Origin: an uncultured delta proteobacterium | GTDB lineage: Bacteria > Myxococcota_A > Polyangia > Polyangiales > Polyangiaceae | Direction of reading: 5' to 3' | DNA length: 8,502 bases | Assembly (NCBI GenBank): GCA_903893335.1 | Contig: CAITLX010000695.1 | Coordinates: 1 to 8,502 of the forward strand | Part shown: in pieces, positions 1 to 6,717 of the stretch | How the letters are laid out: every line of letters begins with the position of its first letter | How positions within the stretch are numbered: position 1 is the first letter of the stretch | Program-made: the position numbers and the translations under genes | The notes under the pieces: model-generated | Databases searched by the model: none | Told to the model about the DNA's origin: nothing | What the model saw: only the letters and a program-made list of their open reading frames with translations

Positions 1-89
1 GCCACGAAGCGCACGACTTGCGCCGCTTCGCGCGCGAGGGGGCGACGCCTGGGGTCGCAGACAACTTGCCCGGCAGGCGCGCGGACGGC

Positions 90-1607
90 ATGAACGGGCC
101 GCATGTCCCCCCTCCCCTCGCGCGGCCGATCGAGCCGGCGCACCCCTCGGTCGTCGTGCGCGTCCACCTGATCGGCGTCTCGGGCACGGGCATGGGCGCG
201 CTCGCCGGCCTGCTGCGCGCCGGGGGGCACGAGGTGAGCGGCTCCGACGTCGCGTTCGACCCCCCCATCGGCCCCGCGCTCGAGCGCTGGGGCGTGCGCA
301 CGCTGCTCGGGTACGACCCGGCGCACCTCGACCCCGCGCCGGACCTCGTCGTGGTCGGCAACGTGTGCCGCGCCGACAACCCCGAGGCGCGCGCCGCGCG
401 GGCGTCGAGCGTGCGCACCACGACGATGTCGCACGCGCTCGCCGAGCTCGCGCTCGAGGGCACCTCGCCGCTGGTGGTCGCCGGCACGCACGGCAAGACG
501 ACGACGAGCGCGATGTGCGCCTGGCTGCTCGAGGCGTGCGGCTTCGGCCCCGGCTTCTTCATCGGCGGGCTGCCGAAGAACTTCGCCACGAGCGCGCGCA
601 CCGCGCGTCGGGCCGGGCTGCCGCTCGCGGGCGCGCCCGCCGCGGCGCGGCGCGTGCCCTTCGTCGTCGAGGGGGACGAGTACGACACCGCGTTCTTCGA
701 GAAGACGCCGAAGTTCTGGCACTACCGCCCCGAGGTCGCGATCGTCACCTCGATCGAGCACGACCACGTCGACGTCTACCCCTCCGAGGCGGGCTACTTC
801 GACGCGTTCCGCGCCTTCGTCGCGCGCGTGCCCGAGAGCGGCCTCATCGTCGCCTCGGCGCACGACCCGCGCATCGTCGAGGTCGTGCGCGGCGCAGCCC
901 GCGCGCCCGTGGCCTGGTACGCGCTCGAGGGGGACCGCCCCGAGGTCTCCCCCGAGTGGGTCGGCGCAGCCGGCGCCGTCGTCGACGGCATGCAGCAGCT
1001 CGACCTGTTCGCCGGCGGCGTCTCGTGCGGCCGCTTCGCGATGCGCTCGCCGGGCGCGCACAACGTCCGCAACGCCGTCGCGGCCATCGCGGCGTGCGCG
1101 CAGGGCTACGGGGCGGACATCACCCAGCTCGGCCGCGCGCTCGCGGGCTTCGAGGGGGTGCGGCGTCGGCAGGATCTCCTCGGCGAGCCGGGCGGGGTGC
1201 GCGTCTACGACGACTTCGCGCACCACCCGACCGCCGTGGACGAGACGCTGCGCGCGCTGCGGGCCAAGCACCCCGAGGGGCGGCTGTTCGCCGTGTTCGA
1301 GCCGCGCAGCGCCACGGCGTGCCGCTCGATGCACCAGGAGGCCTACGCGCGCGCGTTCGCGCCCGCCGACCGCGTGCTGGTCGCGCCGCTCGGGCGCTCC
1401 AACGTCCCCGAGGCCGAGCGGCTCGACGTCGCTCGCCTGGTCGCGGCGCTCGCCGCCGCGGGCAAGCCGGCCGACGCCCCCGCGTCGGTCGACGCGATCC
1501 TCGCGACGCTGCTCGACGAGGCGCGCCCCGGCGACACCGTGGCGCTGCTGTCGAACGGCGCGTTCGGCTCGATCCACGCGCGCCTGCTCGAGGCGCTCGC
1601 GCGATGA
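90..1607 (+). CDS. mpl: UDP-N-acetylmuramate:L-alanyl-gamma-D-glutamyl-meso-diaminopimelate ligase (murein tripeptide ligase)
   Basis: Cytoplasmic ATP-dependent Mur-family ligase. It joins the tripeptide recovered from old peptidoglycan to UDP-MurNAc, feeding recycled wall material back into synthesis. Numbering from the ATG at 90 (505 aa): the N-terminal nucleotide-binding fold has HLIGVSGTGMG (26-36); the ATP loop is GTHGKTTT (132-139); the Mpl-specific stretch VEGDEYDTAFFEKTPKF lies at 193-209, followed by SIEHDHVDVYP (221-231), PGAHNVRNA (321-329), YDDFAHHP (373-380) and FEPRSATA (403-410). The VEGDEYDTAFF motif separates Mpl from MurC. Length fits the family (about 450-480 aa) if translation begins at the GTG at 156, which yields MRVHLIG, the usual N-terminus. 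The frame is open back to the window edge and no start has a good Shine-Dalgarno, so ATG 90 is a compromise. The stop overlaps the next gene by four bases, suggesting translational coupling. Function is secure; the start is not. Confidence 0.93.
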   Translation: MNGPHVPPPLARPIEPAHPSVVVRVHLIGVSGTGMGALAGLLRAGGHEVSGSDVAFDPPIGPALERWGVRTLLGYDPAHLDPAPDLVVVGNVCRADNPEARAARASSVRTTTMSHALAELALEGTSPLVVAGTHGKTTTSAMCAWLLEACGFGPGFFIGGLPKNFATSARTARRAGLPLAGAPAAARRVPFVVEGDEYDTAFFEKTPKFWHYRPEVAIVTSIEHDHVDVYPSEAGYFDAFRAFVARVPESGLIVASAHDPRIVEVVRGAARAPVAWYALEGDRPEVSPEWVGAAGAVVDGMQQLDLFAGGVSCGRFAMRSPGAHNVRNAVAAIAACAQGYGADITQLGRALAGFEGVRRRQDLLGEPGGVRVYDDFAHHPTAVDETLRALRAKHPEGRLFAVFEPRSATACRSMHQEAYARAFAPADRVLVAPLGRSNVPEAERLDVARLVAALAAAGKPADAPASVDAILATLLDEARPGDTVALLSNGAFGSIHARLLEALAR

Positions 1608-2398
1608 GCCCCTCGCGCTCGCCCGCCGCGCTCGCCGCGCTCGCGCTCGAGGTGGCCGTCGAGGCGGGCGCCCTCGCGCTCACCGGCTACCGGCACCCCA
1701 AGCGCGTCGCGCACAAGGGGGCGATCGATCTCGTCACCGAGTTCGACACGCGCGTCGAGGAGCTGATCCGGGCGCGGCTCGCGCAGGCGACGCCCGACAT
1801 CGCGCTGGTCGCCGAGGAGGGGGGCGGCGACGCCGGCGCCGCGCTGACCTGGTACGTCGACCCGATCGACGGCACGACGAACTACGCCCACGGCCACCCG
1901 TTCTGGTGCGTCGCCATCGGCCTCGCGCGCGCCGACGGCAGCCCCGTCGCCGGAGCCGTCGTCGCGCCTGCGCTCGCGACCCACTGGACGGGCGCCGAGG
2001 GGCGCCCCGCCGAGCGCTCGGGCGAGCCCTGCCGCGTGAGCGAGGTCGACCGCCTCGACCAGGCGCTGCTCGCGACCGGCTTCCCCTACGACCGCCACAC
2101 GAGCGCCGCGAACAACTTCGCCGCGTTCGTGGCGGCGAAGAAGCGCGCGCAGGGGGTGCGGCGCTGCGGGTCGGCCGCGCTCGATCTCTGCCTGGTCGCC
2201 GACGGGACCTACGACGGCTACTGGGAGCGCAAGCTCAAGCCCTGGGACGTGATGGCCGGCGCGGCCATCGCCGCAGCCGCCGGCGCGCGCCTCACCTCGC
2301 TCGGCGGCAGCGCGCCGCGCCCGCTCACCGGCGAGCTGGTCGCGACCAACGGCCGCGTGCACGACGAGCTGCTCGAGCTGCTGCGCGCCGCGGGCTGA
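1604..2398 (+). CDS. Inositol monophosphatase family protein
   Basis: Mg2+-dependent, Li+-sensitive-type phosphatase of the IMPase/FIG superfamily, 264 aa, close to the usual length of about 260. Visible motifs are VTEFDTRVEELI (44-55), the metal-binding acid pair E71-E72, the signature DPIDGTTNY (86-94) whose D86 and D89 bind metal, and near the C-terminus GSAALDLCLVADG (189-201) with WD at 214-215, D215 being the third metal ligand. All catalytic residues are present, so the enzyme should be active. The family includes SuhB/inositol-1-phosphatase, histidinol-phosphatase and CysQ-type 3'-phosphoadenosine phosphatase; the sequence alone does not fix the substrate, though the overall pattern is closest to the inositol-phosphatase/SuhB type. 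The start is set by the ATGA overlap with mpl, so expression is probably coupled to it. The last 74 bases are also read on the other strand as the tail of the converging MYXO-CTERM gene, with no room for a terminator between them. Confidence 0.92.
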   Translation: MSPSRSPAALAALALEVAVEAGALALTGYRHPKRVAHKGAIDLVTEFDTRVEELIRARLAQATPDIALVAEEGGGDAGAALTWYVDPIDGTTNYAHGHPFWCVAIGLARADGSPVAGAVVAPALATHWTGAEGRPAERSGEPCRVSEVDRLDQALLATGFPYDRHTSAANNFAAFVAAKKRAQGVRRCGSAALDLCLVADGTYDGYWERKLKPWDVMAGAAIAAAAGARLTSLGGSAPRPLTGELVATNGRVHDELLELLRAAG

Positions 2399-3959
2399 CG
2401 CGCCTGCGCGCGACGAGCGCGAGGGCGAAGGCCAGCGCCACGCCGAGCCCACCCTGCGCGCCGCGCGAGGCCGAGCGCCCCGCGACGCGGCAGCCGCAGC
2501 TGCCGTCGGTGCTGTTGTATCCGGACGCGTTCTGCACGTGGTGCCCGGCGCCCGAGCCCCCCGACCCGCCCGCGCCGCCTGCGCCGCCGAACCCGCCGTC
2601 GACGAAGCCGCCGCCGTCGACGTCGCCCGCGTCTGCGTCGCCCGCGTCGGCGTCGATCGCCACGTCGACGCACGCGCCCGCCTCGCACGCCTGCCCCGAG
2701 GGGCAGGTCGCGCCGAGGCACGCGTCGACGCACAGGCCGCTCGCGCCGTCGCACGTCTCGCCGCTCGGGCAGGTGCGCCCGACGCACGCCGGCGCCATGC
2801 AGCGGCCCGAGGCGTCGTCGCACGCGAGCCCCGCGCCGCAGGGCAGGCAGGCGCAGCTCGGCATGCAGGCGCCGTCGACGCACACCTGGCCGGCGTCGCA
2901 CACGAGCCCCGCGCACGCGTCGACGCAGACGCCCGCGCGGCAGAGCGTGGGCGCGGGGCACGAGACGCCGTCGCACGGGGCGTGGCACGCGCCCGCGGTG
3001 CACACCTCGCCTGCGGGGCAGGTCACCGTCGCGCACGCGGGGTCGACGCAGAACCCCCCCGCGCACGTCTTGTTCGACGGGCACTGGAACTCGCCGCCGC
3101 CGCACGACTTGACGCACGCGCCCTTGTCGCAGACCTGCCCGGCGGGGCAGAGGTCCCCCTCGTCGACCTGGCCGTTGCAGTCGTCGTCGACGCCGTCGCA
3201 GGTCTCGGTGGTGGGCTGCAGCACCGGCTTGCAGGTGAGGTTGCCCGAGCCGTCGCACTGCGAGAGGCCCGTCTGGCAGCGGCCCGGCTGGCCGGTGTCG
3301 CACGCGGAGCCGCCGCCGGAGCAGACGAGCCCCGAGAAGAAGAAGACGTAGTCGTTGAAGTCGCCGTCGTTGGCGAAGCCGTCCTGGGCGCTCGTCACCG
3401 AGCCGTCCTCGAACGCGAGGTAGTAGGCGTTCGGCGTGCTCTTCGAGGCGTAGGTCAACGACAGGATCCAGGGGCCGGGCGCGGTGCAGCCCGAGCACAT
3501 CGGGTTGTACTGGGCCTCGGACCAGTGCGTCTGGCCACCGGTCAACGCGAAGCCGATGTAGCCGCCGCTGTAGTTCGGGTCGTTCTTGATGTCCTTCGAG
3601 CTGATGACCGCACCGACGGACGTGCCCGCGGGGACGATCTCGTGCACCTCGGACAGGGGCGGAGGCGCCGCGCTGGCGGTCGCGTTGTACCAGCCGACCC
3701 CGAGGCTCGAGCGCGACTCCTTGAGCACGAAGGTGGCCGAGAACTGGCAGAGCGGCAGGAAGGTGGCCGGAACCGGGTGCGCCTCGGTCTGCCAGTCCAC
3801 GCCGTCGCCGCGGCCGGCGAACAGCGAGTAGAGCTGCGTCTCGCCGTTCTGCGAGTCGAGCGGGACGACGAGCCCGTTGGGCTCCTGCACGGTGGCCAGG
3901 GCGGCGCTCGTCCACGCAGCGACGACGAGCGCGAGTGCCACGCCGGGAGAGCGACGCAT
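2325..3959 (-). CDS. Secreted Cys-rich MYXO-CTERM protein with DUF4114-like domain and MopE-type metal-binding motif
   Basis: A 544-aa exported protein. Order of parts: signal peptide (1-22, two Arg, hydrophobic core, cleavage likely after ALA); a DUF4114-like domain (about 75-210) ending in the Asp/Asn motif NDGDFNDYVF (197-206), which suggests Ca2+ binding; a MopE-type motif (about 217-268) with ETCDGVDDDCNGQVDEG at 252-268; eight short Cys-rich repeats (271-430); a low-complexity Asp/Ala/Gly/Ser linker (433-471) that includes two nearly identical 15-bp units at 2624-2653; then the MYXO-CTERM signal, with Cys-Gly-Cys at 488-490, a hydrophobic helix (about 502-517) and RRR (518-520). In myxobacteria this tail is a sorting signal thought to be handled by an intramembrane myxosortase, anchoring the protein at the cell surface. 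A further 24 Arg-rich residues (521-544) are unusual and come from overlap with the phosphatase gene. Start: only ATG before the signal peptide; no clear Shine-Dalgarno. Its ligand and role are unknown; a surface adhesion or matrix role is a guess. Confidence 0.88.
   Translation of the reverse strand: MRRSPGVALALVVAAWTSAALATVQEPNGLVVPLDSQNGETQLYSLFAGRGDGVDWQTEAHPVPATFLPLCQFSATFVLKESRSSLGVGWYNATASAAPPPLSEVHEIVPAGTSVGAVISSKDIKNDPNYSGGYIGFALTGGQTHWSEAQYNPMCSGCTAPGPWILSLTYASKSTPNAYYLAFEDGSVTSAQDGFANDGDFNDYVFFFSGLVCSGGGSACDTGQPGRCQTGLSQCDGSGNLTCKPVLQPTTETCDGVDDDCNGQVDEGDLCPAGQVCDKGACVKSCGGGEFQCPSNKTCAGGFCVDPACATVTCPAGEVCTAGACHAPCDGVSCPAPTLCRAGVCVDACAGLVCDAGQVCVDGACMPSCACLPCGAGLACDDASGRCMAPACVGRTCPSGETCDGASGLCVDACLGATCPSGQACEAGACVDVAIDADAGDADAGDVDGGGFVDGGFGGAGGAGGSGGSGAGHHVQNASGYNSTDGSCGCRVAGRSASRGAQGGLGVALAFALALVARRRVSPRRAAARAARRARGRWSRPARR
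2670..3149 (-). repeat. Eight tandem Cys-rich repeats within the MYXO-CTERM protein
   Basis: Encodes residues 271-430. Each unit of about 20-23 residues follows Cys-x5-Cys-x4 to x6-Cys-x3 or x4-Cys, with a recurring core like CPAGQVC..G.C. First cysteines of the units are at 271, 293, 314, 334, 354, 374, 397 and 419. Unit 5 carries an extra Cys (371), units 6 and 7 have a two-residue insertion before the third Cys, and unit 8 lacks the fourth Cys. The even spacing suggests a rod of small disulfide-bonded modules projecting from the surface. Confidence 0.8.
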
Positions 3960-4015
3960 CCGCCCACGCTAGCACCGTTGCGCCCCTCGCCGCGCCGGAC
4001 CACGCTGGTCGCTTC
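3960..4015. promoter_or_regulatory. Divergent 56-base intergenic region
   Basis: This is the only gap between the diverging MYXO-CTERM gene and the reductase-like gene, so it should hold both promoters. On the minus strand GTGCTAGCGT (3966-3975) ends 6 bases before the ATG at 3959, a distance that fits a -10-like TAGCGT driving a leaderless or almost leaderless transcript. No convincing promoter for the plus-strand gene is visible. A short palindrome, GACCA-CGC-TGGTC (3998-4010), lies 5 bases before the plus-strand ATG where a ribosome site would be. Confidence 0.4.
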
Positions 4016-4942
4016 ATGCGGGTCGCGGTCGTCGGTGCGGGGGCCCTCGGGCGCGTCTACGGGGTGCGGCTCGCAGCCGCGGGGCACGACGTCACGTTCG
4101 TGGTGCGCGCGGCGCGCGCGGCCACCCCTCGCCCCTTCGTGCTCGAGCGCGCGAACGCCGACGGGCGCCGCGATCGGCTCGACGCGCCGCGCCTCGCCAC
4201 CGAGGTGCCCGACGACGCCGAGGCGGCGATCGTCGCGGTGCGCGTCGATCACCTCGACGGCGATCTCTCGGCGGTCCTGCGGCGCGCCGAGGGCGTCGCG
4301 CTCGTCGTCGTCACCCCGCTGCTGCCGCGCGCGAAGGCCGACCTCGACGGCGCGCTCGGGCGCCCGGTCGTCGCGGCGCAGCCTGGCGTCGTCGCGTACG
4401 AGAACGACGCGGGCGTCGTGCGCTACTGGCTGCCGCGCGTCGCGCCGACGCGCATCGAGGCGAGCGGCGCGCCCGAGGCCGTGGTGCACCTCGCGCAGGC
4501 GCTCGACCGGGCGGGGCTGCCGACGCGCCTCGAGCCCGGCGTCACGCAGTCGAACCCGGCCACCACCGCGACCTTCTTCCCCATCGTGCTCGCGCTCGAC
4601 GCAGCGGGCGGCACCGTGGACGACGTGCTCGCGCGCGGCGACGTGCTCGACGCGATGTTCGCCGCGCTGCGCGAGACGCGCGCGCTCGCGGGGCGACTGG
4701 GCACGTCCGCGCCCTGGGCGGGCACGCTCGCGCGCTTCGCGAGCCCGCTGACGCTGCGGGTGGGCGTGCGGCTCGCCAGGAGCATGTCGCCCGAGGGGGT
4801 CGCGTTCGCCGAGCGCCACTTCGGCCAGAAGACGCACGCGCAGAACCTCGCGGTCGCGCGCGCGCTCGTCGCCTTGCTCGACGACGCGAGGCTCCCGCGC
4901 CTGGCGCTCGCGCGCCTCATCGCGCTGGCCGAGTCGCGCTAG
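4016..4942 (+). CDS. Ketopantoate reductase (ApbA/PanE)-like protein with degenerate active site
   Basis: A 308-aa cytoplasmic protein with the N-terminal Rossmann fold of the 2-dehydropantoate 2-reductase family: MRVAVVGAGALG at 1-12 supplies the GxGxxG dinucleotide loop, followed by GHDVTFVVRAARA (23-35). Length matches PanE (about 300). The usual catalytic features are not seen. Where PanE has the Asn-Gly-containing segment after the last Rossmann strand, this protein reads VVVTPLLPRAKADL (97-110). The segment that should hold the catalytic Lys and Asn reads GVTQSNPATTATFF (175-188), without a Lys. It may therefore bind NAD(P) but act on a different substrate, or be non-catalytic; it should not be named panE. 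The ATG at 4016 begins the fold directly; a GTG at 3935 would run into the divergent gene. The L,D-transpeptidase gene starts 9 bases after the stop, so the two may form an operon. No good Shine-Dalgarno is visible. Confidence 0.8.
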   Translation: MRVAVVGAGALGRVYGVRLAAAGHDVTFVVRAARAATPRPFVLERANADGRRDRLDAPRLATEVPDDAEAAIVAVRVDHLDGDLSAVLRRAEGVALVVVTPLLPRAKADLDGALGRPVVAAQPGVVAYENDAGVVRYWLPRVAPTRIEASGAPEAVVHLAQALDRAGLPTRLEPGVTQSNPATTATFFPIVLALDAAGGTVDDVLARGDVLDAMFAALRETRALAGRLGTSAPWAGTLARFASPLTLRVGVRLARSMSPEGVAFAERHFGQKTHAQNLAVARALVALLDDARLPRLALARLIALAESR

Positions 4943-4951
4943 GCTCTCGCC

Positions 4952-6226
4952 GTGCGCCACCGTCTCGGGTCCGGGCTCCGCGCCGTCGCGCTCGCCGCAG
5001 CCTCCGCCGCGCTCGCCGCCTCGGCGGTCGCGCGCGCGAGCGACCTGCCTCCTTGGTGGGAGGAGAGCGAGGTGCCGATCGCGCCCCGCGTCGCGAGCGC
5101 CACGGTGCTGCGCCGCGAGCAGCCGATCGTGAGCGGCCCGGACGTGGCCGCGCGGCGGCGGGGCACCGCAGCCCAGGGCGCGCGCCTGCCCGTCTTCGGC
5201 ATGCGGCGCGGCCCCGGGTGCACGGGGCGCTTCGTGCAGGTCGGCGCGCTCGCGTGGGTGTGCGAGGACGCGGTCGCGCTCGGCGACGCGCCCCCCGTCG
5301 CGCCCGGCCCGGCGTGGGCGCTCGAGGCGCCCCACGGCCTGCCGTTTAGCTACTACTTCGTCGGCCGCGACGGCTCGGCGGGCGACCGCAGCCTGCGCGA
5401 CGCCGAGCAGAGCGCGCCCGACCTCGAGCTTCAGCCGGGCTTCGCCCTCGCCATCGTCGAGGTGCAGACGCAGGACGGCGCGACGTACGGCCGCACGCAC
5501 CACGGCCTCTGGGTGCCGATGCGCGACCTCGGCCCCGTGCAGCCCTGGACGTTCCACGGCGAGGAGATCGCCGACGGTCGCCTCGCGTTCGGCTGGGTCG
5601 TCGAGGACAAGGTGCCCGTCTTCACGCGCCCCGACGCGGGCGCGCGCGGCAAGGGGGTGCGCGCGCGCTTCGAGCGCATCGAGGTGCTCGAGACGAGCCC
5701 CAAGGGCTTCGTGCGCGTCGCCGACGGCGCGTGGCTGCGCGCGCGCGACGTGCGCGTCCCGAAGGCGGCGCCTCCGCCCGACGAGCTTCGCGCGGGGGAG
5801 CGGTGGCTCGACATCGACCTCGCGACGCAGACGCTCGTCGCGCTCGAGGGCTCGCGCCCGGTGTTCGCCACGCTCGTGTCGACGGGCAAGGGCGCCGAGG
5901 GCACCGAGCTCGCGACCCCGCGCGGCACGCACCGCATCTGGGTCAAGCTCGAGAGCGCCAACATGGACAACCTCGAGGACGAGAACGCCGAGCGCTTCTA
6001 CGCCATCGAGGACGTGCCCTACGTCATGTTCTTCGCCAAGGGCGTGGGGCTGCACGGCGAGTTCTGGCACCGCGGGCTCGGGCACGTACGCAGCCATGGC
6101 TGCGTGAACCTCGCGCCGCTCGACGCCGAGCGCCTCTTCGGCTTCGTGGGACCGCGCCTGCCCGCAGGCTGGACGGCCGTGCTGCCCACCGACGTGGAGC
6201 CGGGCACGATCGTCCGCGTGCGCTAG
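4952..6226 (+). CDS. Exported L,D-transpeptidase (YkuD) family protein
   Basis: A 424-aa envelope enzyme that would make or rearrange 3-3 cross-links in peptidoglycan, or attach proteins to it. Residues 1-29 look like a signal peptide (MRHRLGSGLR, a long Ala-rich core, cleavage near ARA-S). The middle (about 50-270) holds beta-rich segments with VFGMRRG (81-87) and VPVFTRPDAG (221-230) that resemble SH3-type wall-binding modules; this is a weak call. The catalytic YkuD domain spans about 284-415, with GERWLDIDLATQTLVALEG (282-300), the first active-site His in GLHGEF (366-371), and SHGCVNL (381-387) with His382 and nucleophile Cys384. All key residues are present. It starts with GTG 9 bases after the reductase-like gene; no Shine-Dalgarno is seen, but TAGGCT ends 6 bases before the start. 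Mpl nearby also acts on peptidoglycan. The family is certain; the exact cross-linking role is not. Confidence 0.9.
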   Translation: MRHRLGSGLRAVALAAASAALAASAVARASDLPPWWEESEVPIAPRVASATVLRREQPIVSGPDVAARRRGTAAQGARLPVFGMRRGPGCTGRFVQVGALAWVCEDAVALGDAPPVAPGPAWALEAPHGLPFSYYFVGRDGSAGDRSLRDAEQSAPDLELQPGFALAIVEVQTQDGATYGRTHHGLWVPMRDLGPVQPWTFHGEEIADGRLAFGWVVEDKVPVFTRPDAGARGKGVRARFERIEVLETSPKGFVRVADGAWLRARDVRVPKAAPPPDELRAGERWLDIDLATQTLVALEGSRPVFATLVSTGKGAEGTELATPRGTHRIWVKLESANMDNLEDENAERFYAIEDVPYVMFFAKGVGLHGEFWHRGLGHVRSHGCVNLAPLDAERLFGFVGPRLPAGWTAVLPTDVEPGTIVRVR

Positions 6227-6239
6227 GCGCGCGCGCCGA

Positions 6240-6265
6240 CGGCGACGAGCCTTCGCTCGCCGCCG
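6240..6265. terminator. Hairpin after the L,D-transpeptidase gene
   Basis: An 11-bp stem (CGGCGACGAGC / GCTCGCCGCCG) with a CTTC loop, starting 13 bases after the transpeptidase stop. Read on the plus strand it has one A-C mismatch; read on the minus strand that position becomes a G-U pair, so all 11 positions pair. No T-run follows on either side, so a classic intrinsic terminator is not shown; it may stop converging transcripts or protect 3' ends. Confidence 0.45.
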
Positions 6266-6282
6266 CACGGTCGCGTGACGCC

Positions 6283-6315
6283 CCTGACCCCAAGGCTCAC
6301 GCCCGGAGGGTCAGG
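6283..6315. repeat. 8-bp inverted repeat in the convergent gap
   Basis: CCTGACCC (6283-6290) and GGGTCAGG (6308-6315) are perfectly complementary around a 17-base loop, which itself can form a small GGC/GCC stem. It lies between the two stronger hairpins in the gap separating the L,D-transpeptidase and atpE ends. It may be part of a two-way termination region, or chance. Confidence 0.35.
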
Positions 6316-6323
6316 TCGAGGTC

Positions 6324-6369
6324 GCCCGGCGCGTCGCGGGCAGGGACTTCCCCCACCCACGCGCCGGGC
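6324..6369 (-). terminator. Strong hairpin closing the ATP synthase operon
   Basis: A perfect 11-bp inverted repeat (GCCCGGCGCGT at 6324-6334, ACGCGCCGGGC at 6359-6369) with a 24-base loop, in which GGG and CCC runs can pair further. It begins 15 bases past the atpE stop. The stem is almost all G-C. No U-tract follows, so it differs from an E. coli-type terminator, but its position right after the last gene of the operon fits termination or 3'-end protection. Confidence 0.5.
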
Positions 6370-6384
6370 AGCCTCGCGTCCGAC

Positions 6385-6717
6385 TCAGATCTTACCCTGG
6401 AGAAGGAACGCGACGACGAACGCGAAGAGGACGAGCGACTCGATGAGCGCGAGTCCGAGAATCATCGGCGTCTGGATCTTCGCCGCCGCGCCGGGGTTGC
6501 GCGAGATTCCCTCGAGCGCCGCGGCCGTCGCGCGGCCCTGCGCCAGCGTGCCGCCGAGCGCCGCGAGGGCGATCGCGAAGCCGGCAGCGCCCGCCGCCCA
6601 GGCCTTGACGTCGGACTCATTGGCCGAGGCGCCTTCCGACGCGAACGACATGGCCGACGTGGTGAGCGCGGCGAGGAAGGTCGCGGACGAGAGGGCGAGC
6701 TTGCTCTTGGTGGACAT
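6385..6717 (-). CDS. atpE: ATP synthase Fo subunit c with N-terminal extension
   Basis: Forms the rotating ring of Fo, carrying ions across the inner membrane. At 110 aa it is longer than usual (about 75-90). The core hairpin has helix 1 (about 39-68, with GTLAQGRATA at 56-65), the polar loop ISRNP (71-75) and helix 2 (about 83-107) with the ion-binding Glu93 in LIESLVLF (91-98). Q60 and S94 sit where Na+-type rings have ligands, but L95 and F98 replace the Thr and Tyr of the Ilyobacter ring, so H+ coupling is more likely. Residues 1-26 (Lys4, Lys6, hydrophobic stretch, SFA-S) look like a cleavable signal peptide; the mature c subunit has its N-terminus outside, so this is plausible. The start is fixed by the Shine-Dalgarno AAGGAG at 6728-6733, 10 bases upstream. 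It is the last gene of the operon, 140 bases after atpB. Confidence 0.95.
   Translation of the reverse strand: MSTKSKLALSSATFLAALTTSAMSFASEGASANESDVKAWAAGAAGFAIALAALGGTLAQGRATAAALEGISRNPGAAAKIQTPMILGLALIESLVLFAFVVAFLLQGKI

Noticed and set aside
365..1603. Long open frame on the plus strand in front of the phosphatase start
   Set aside because: It overlaps mpl in another frame, its translation is Arg-rich and unstructured, and the phosphatase fold begins at the ATG at 1604.
3998..4010. GACCA-CGC-TGGTC palindrome as an operator
   Set aside because: Only 5-bp arms in GC-rich DNA, single copy; chance is likely. Kept only as a remark under the divergent region.
2538..4751. 737-codon plus-strand frame opposite the MYXO-CTERM gene
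   Set aside because: Ala/Arg/Val-rich with no motif; the opposite strand has a signal peptide, ordered repeats and a sorting signal.
3542..6268. 908-codon open frame on the minus strand
   Set aside because: It lies antisense to the reductase-like and transpeptidase genes, both of which have clear motifs; the translation is Arg/Ala-rich and without domains, as expected from GC-rich DNA.
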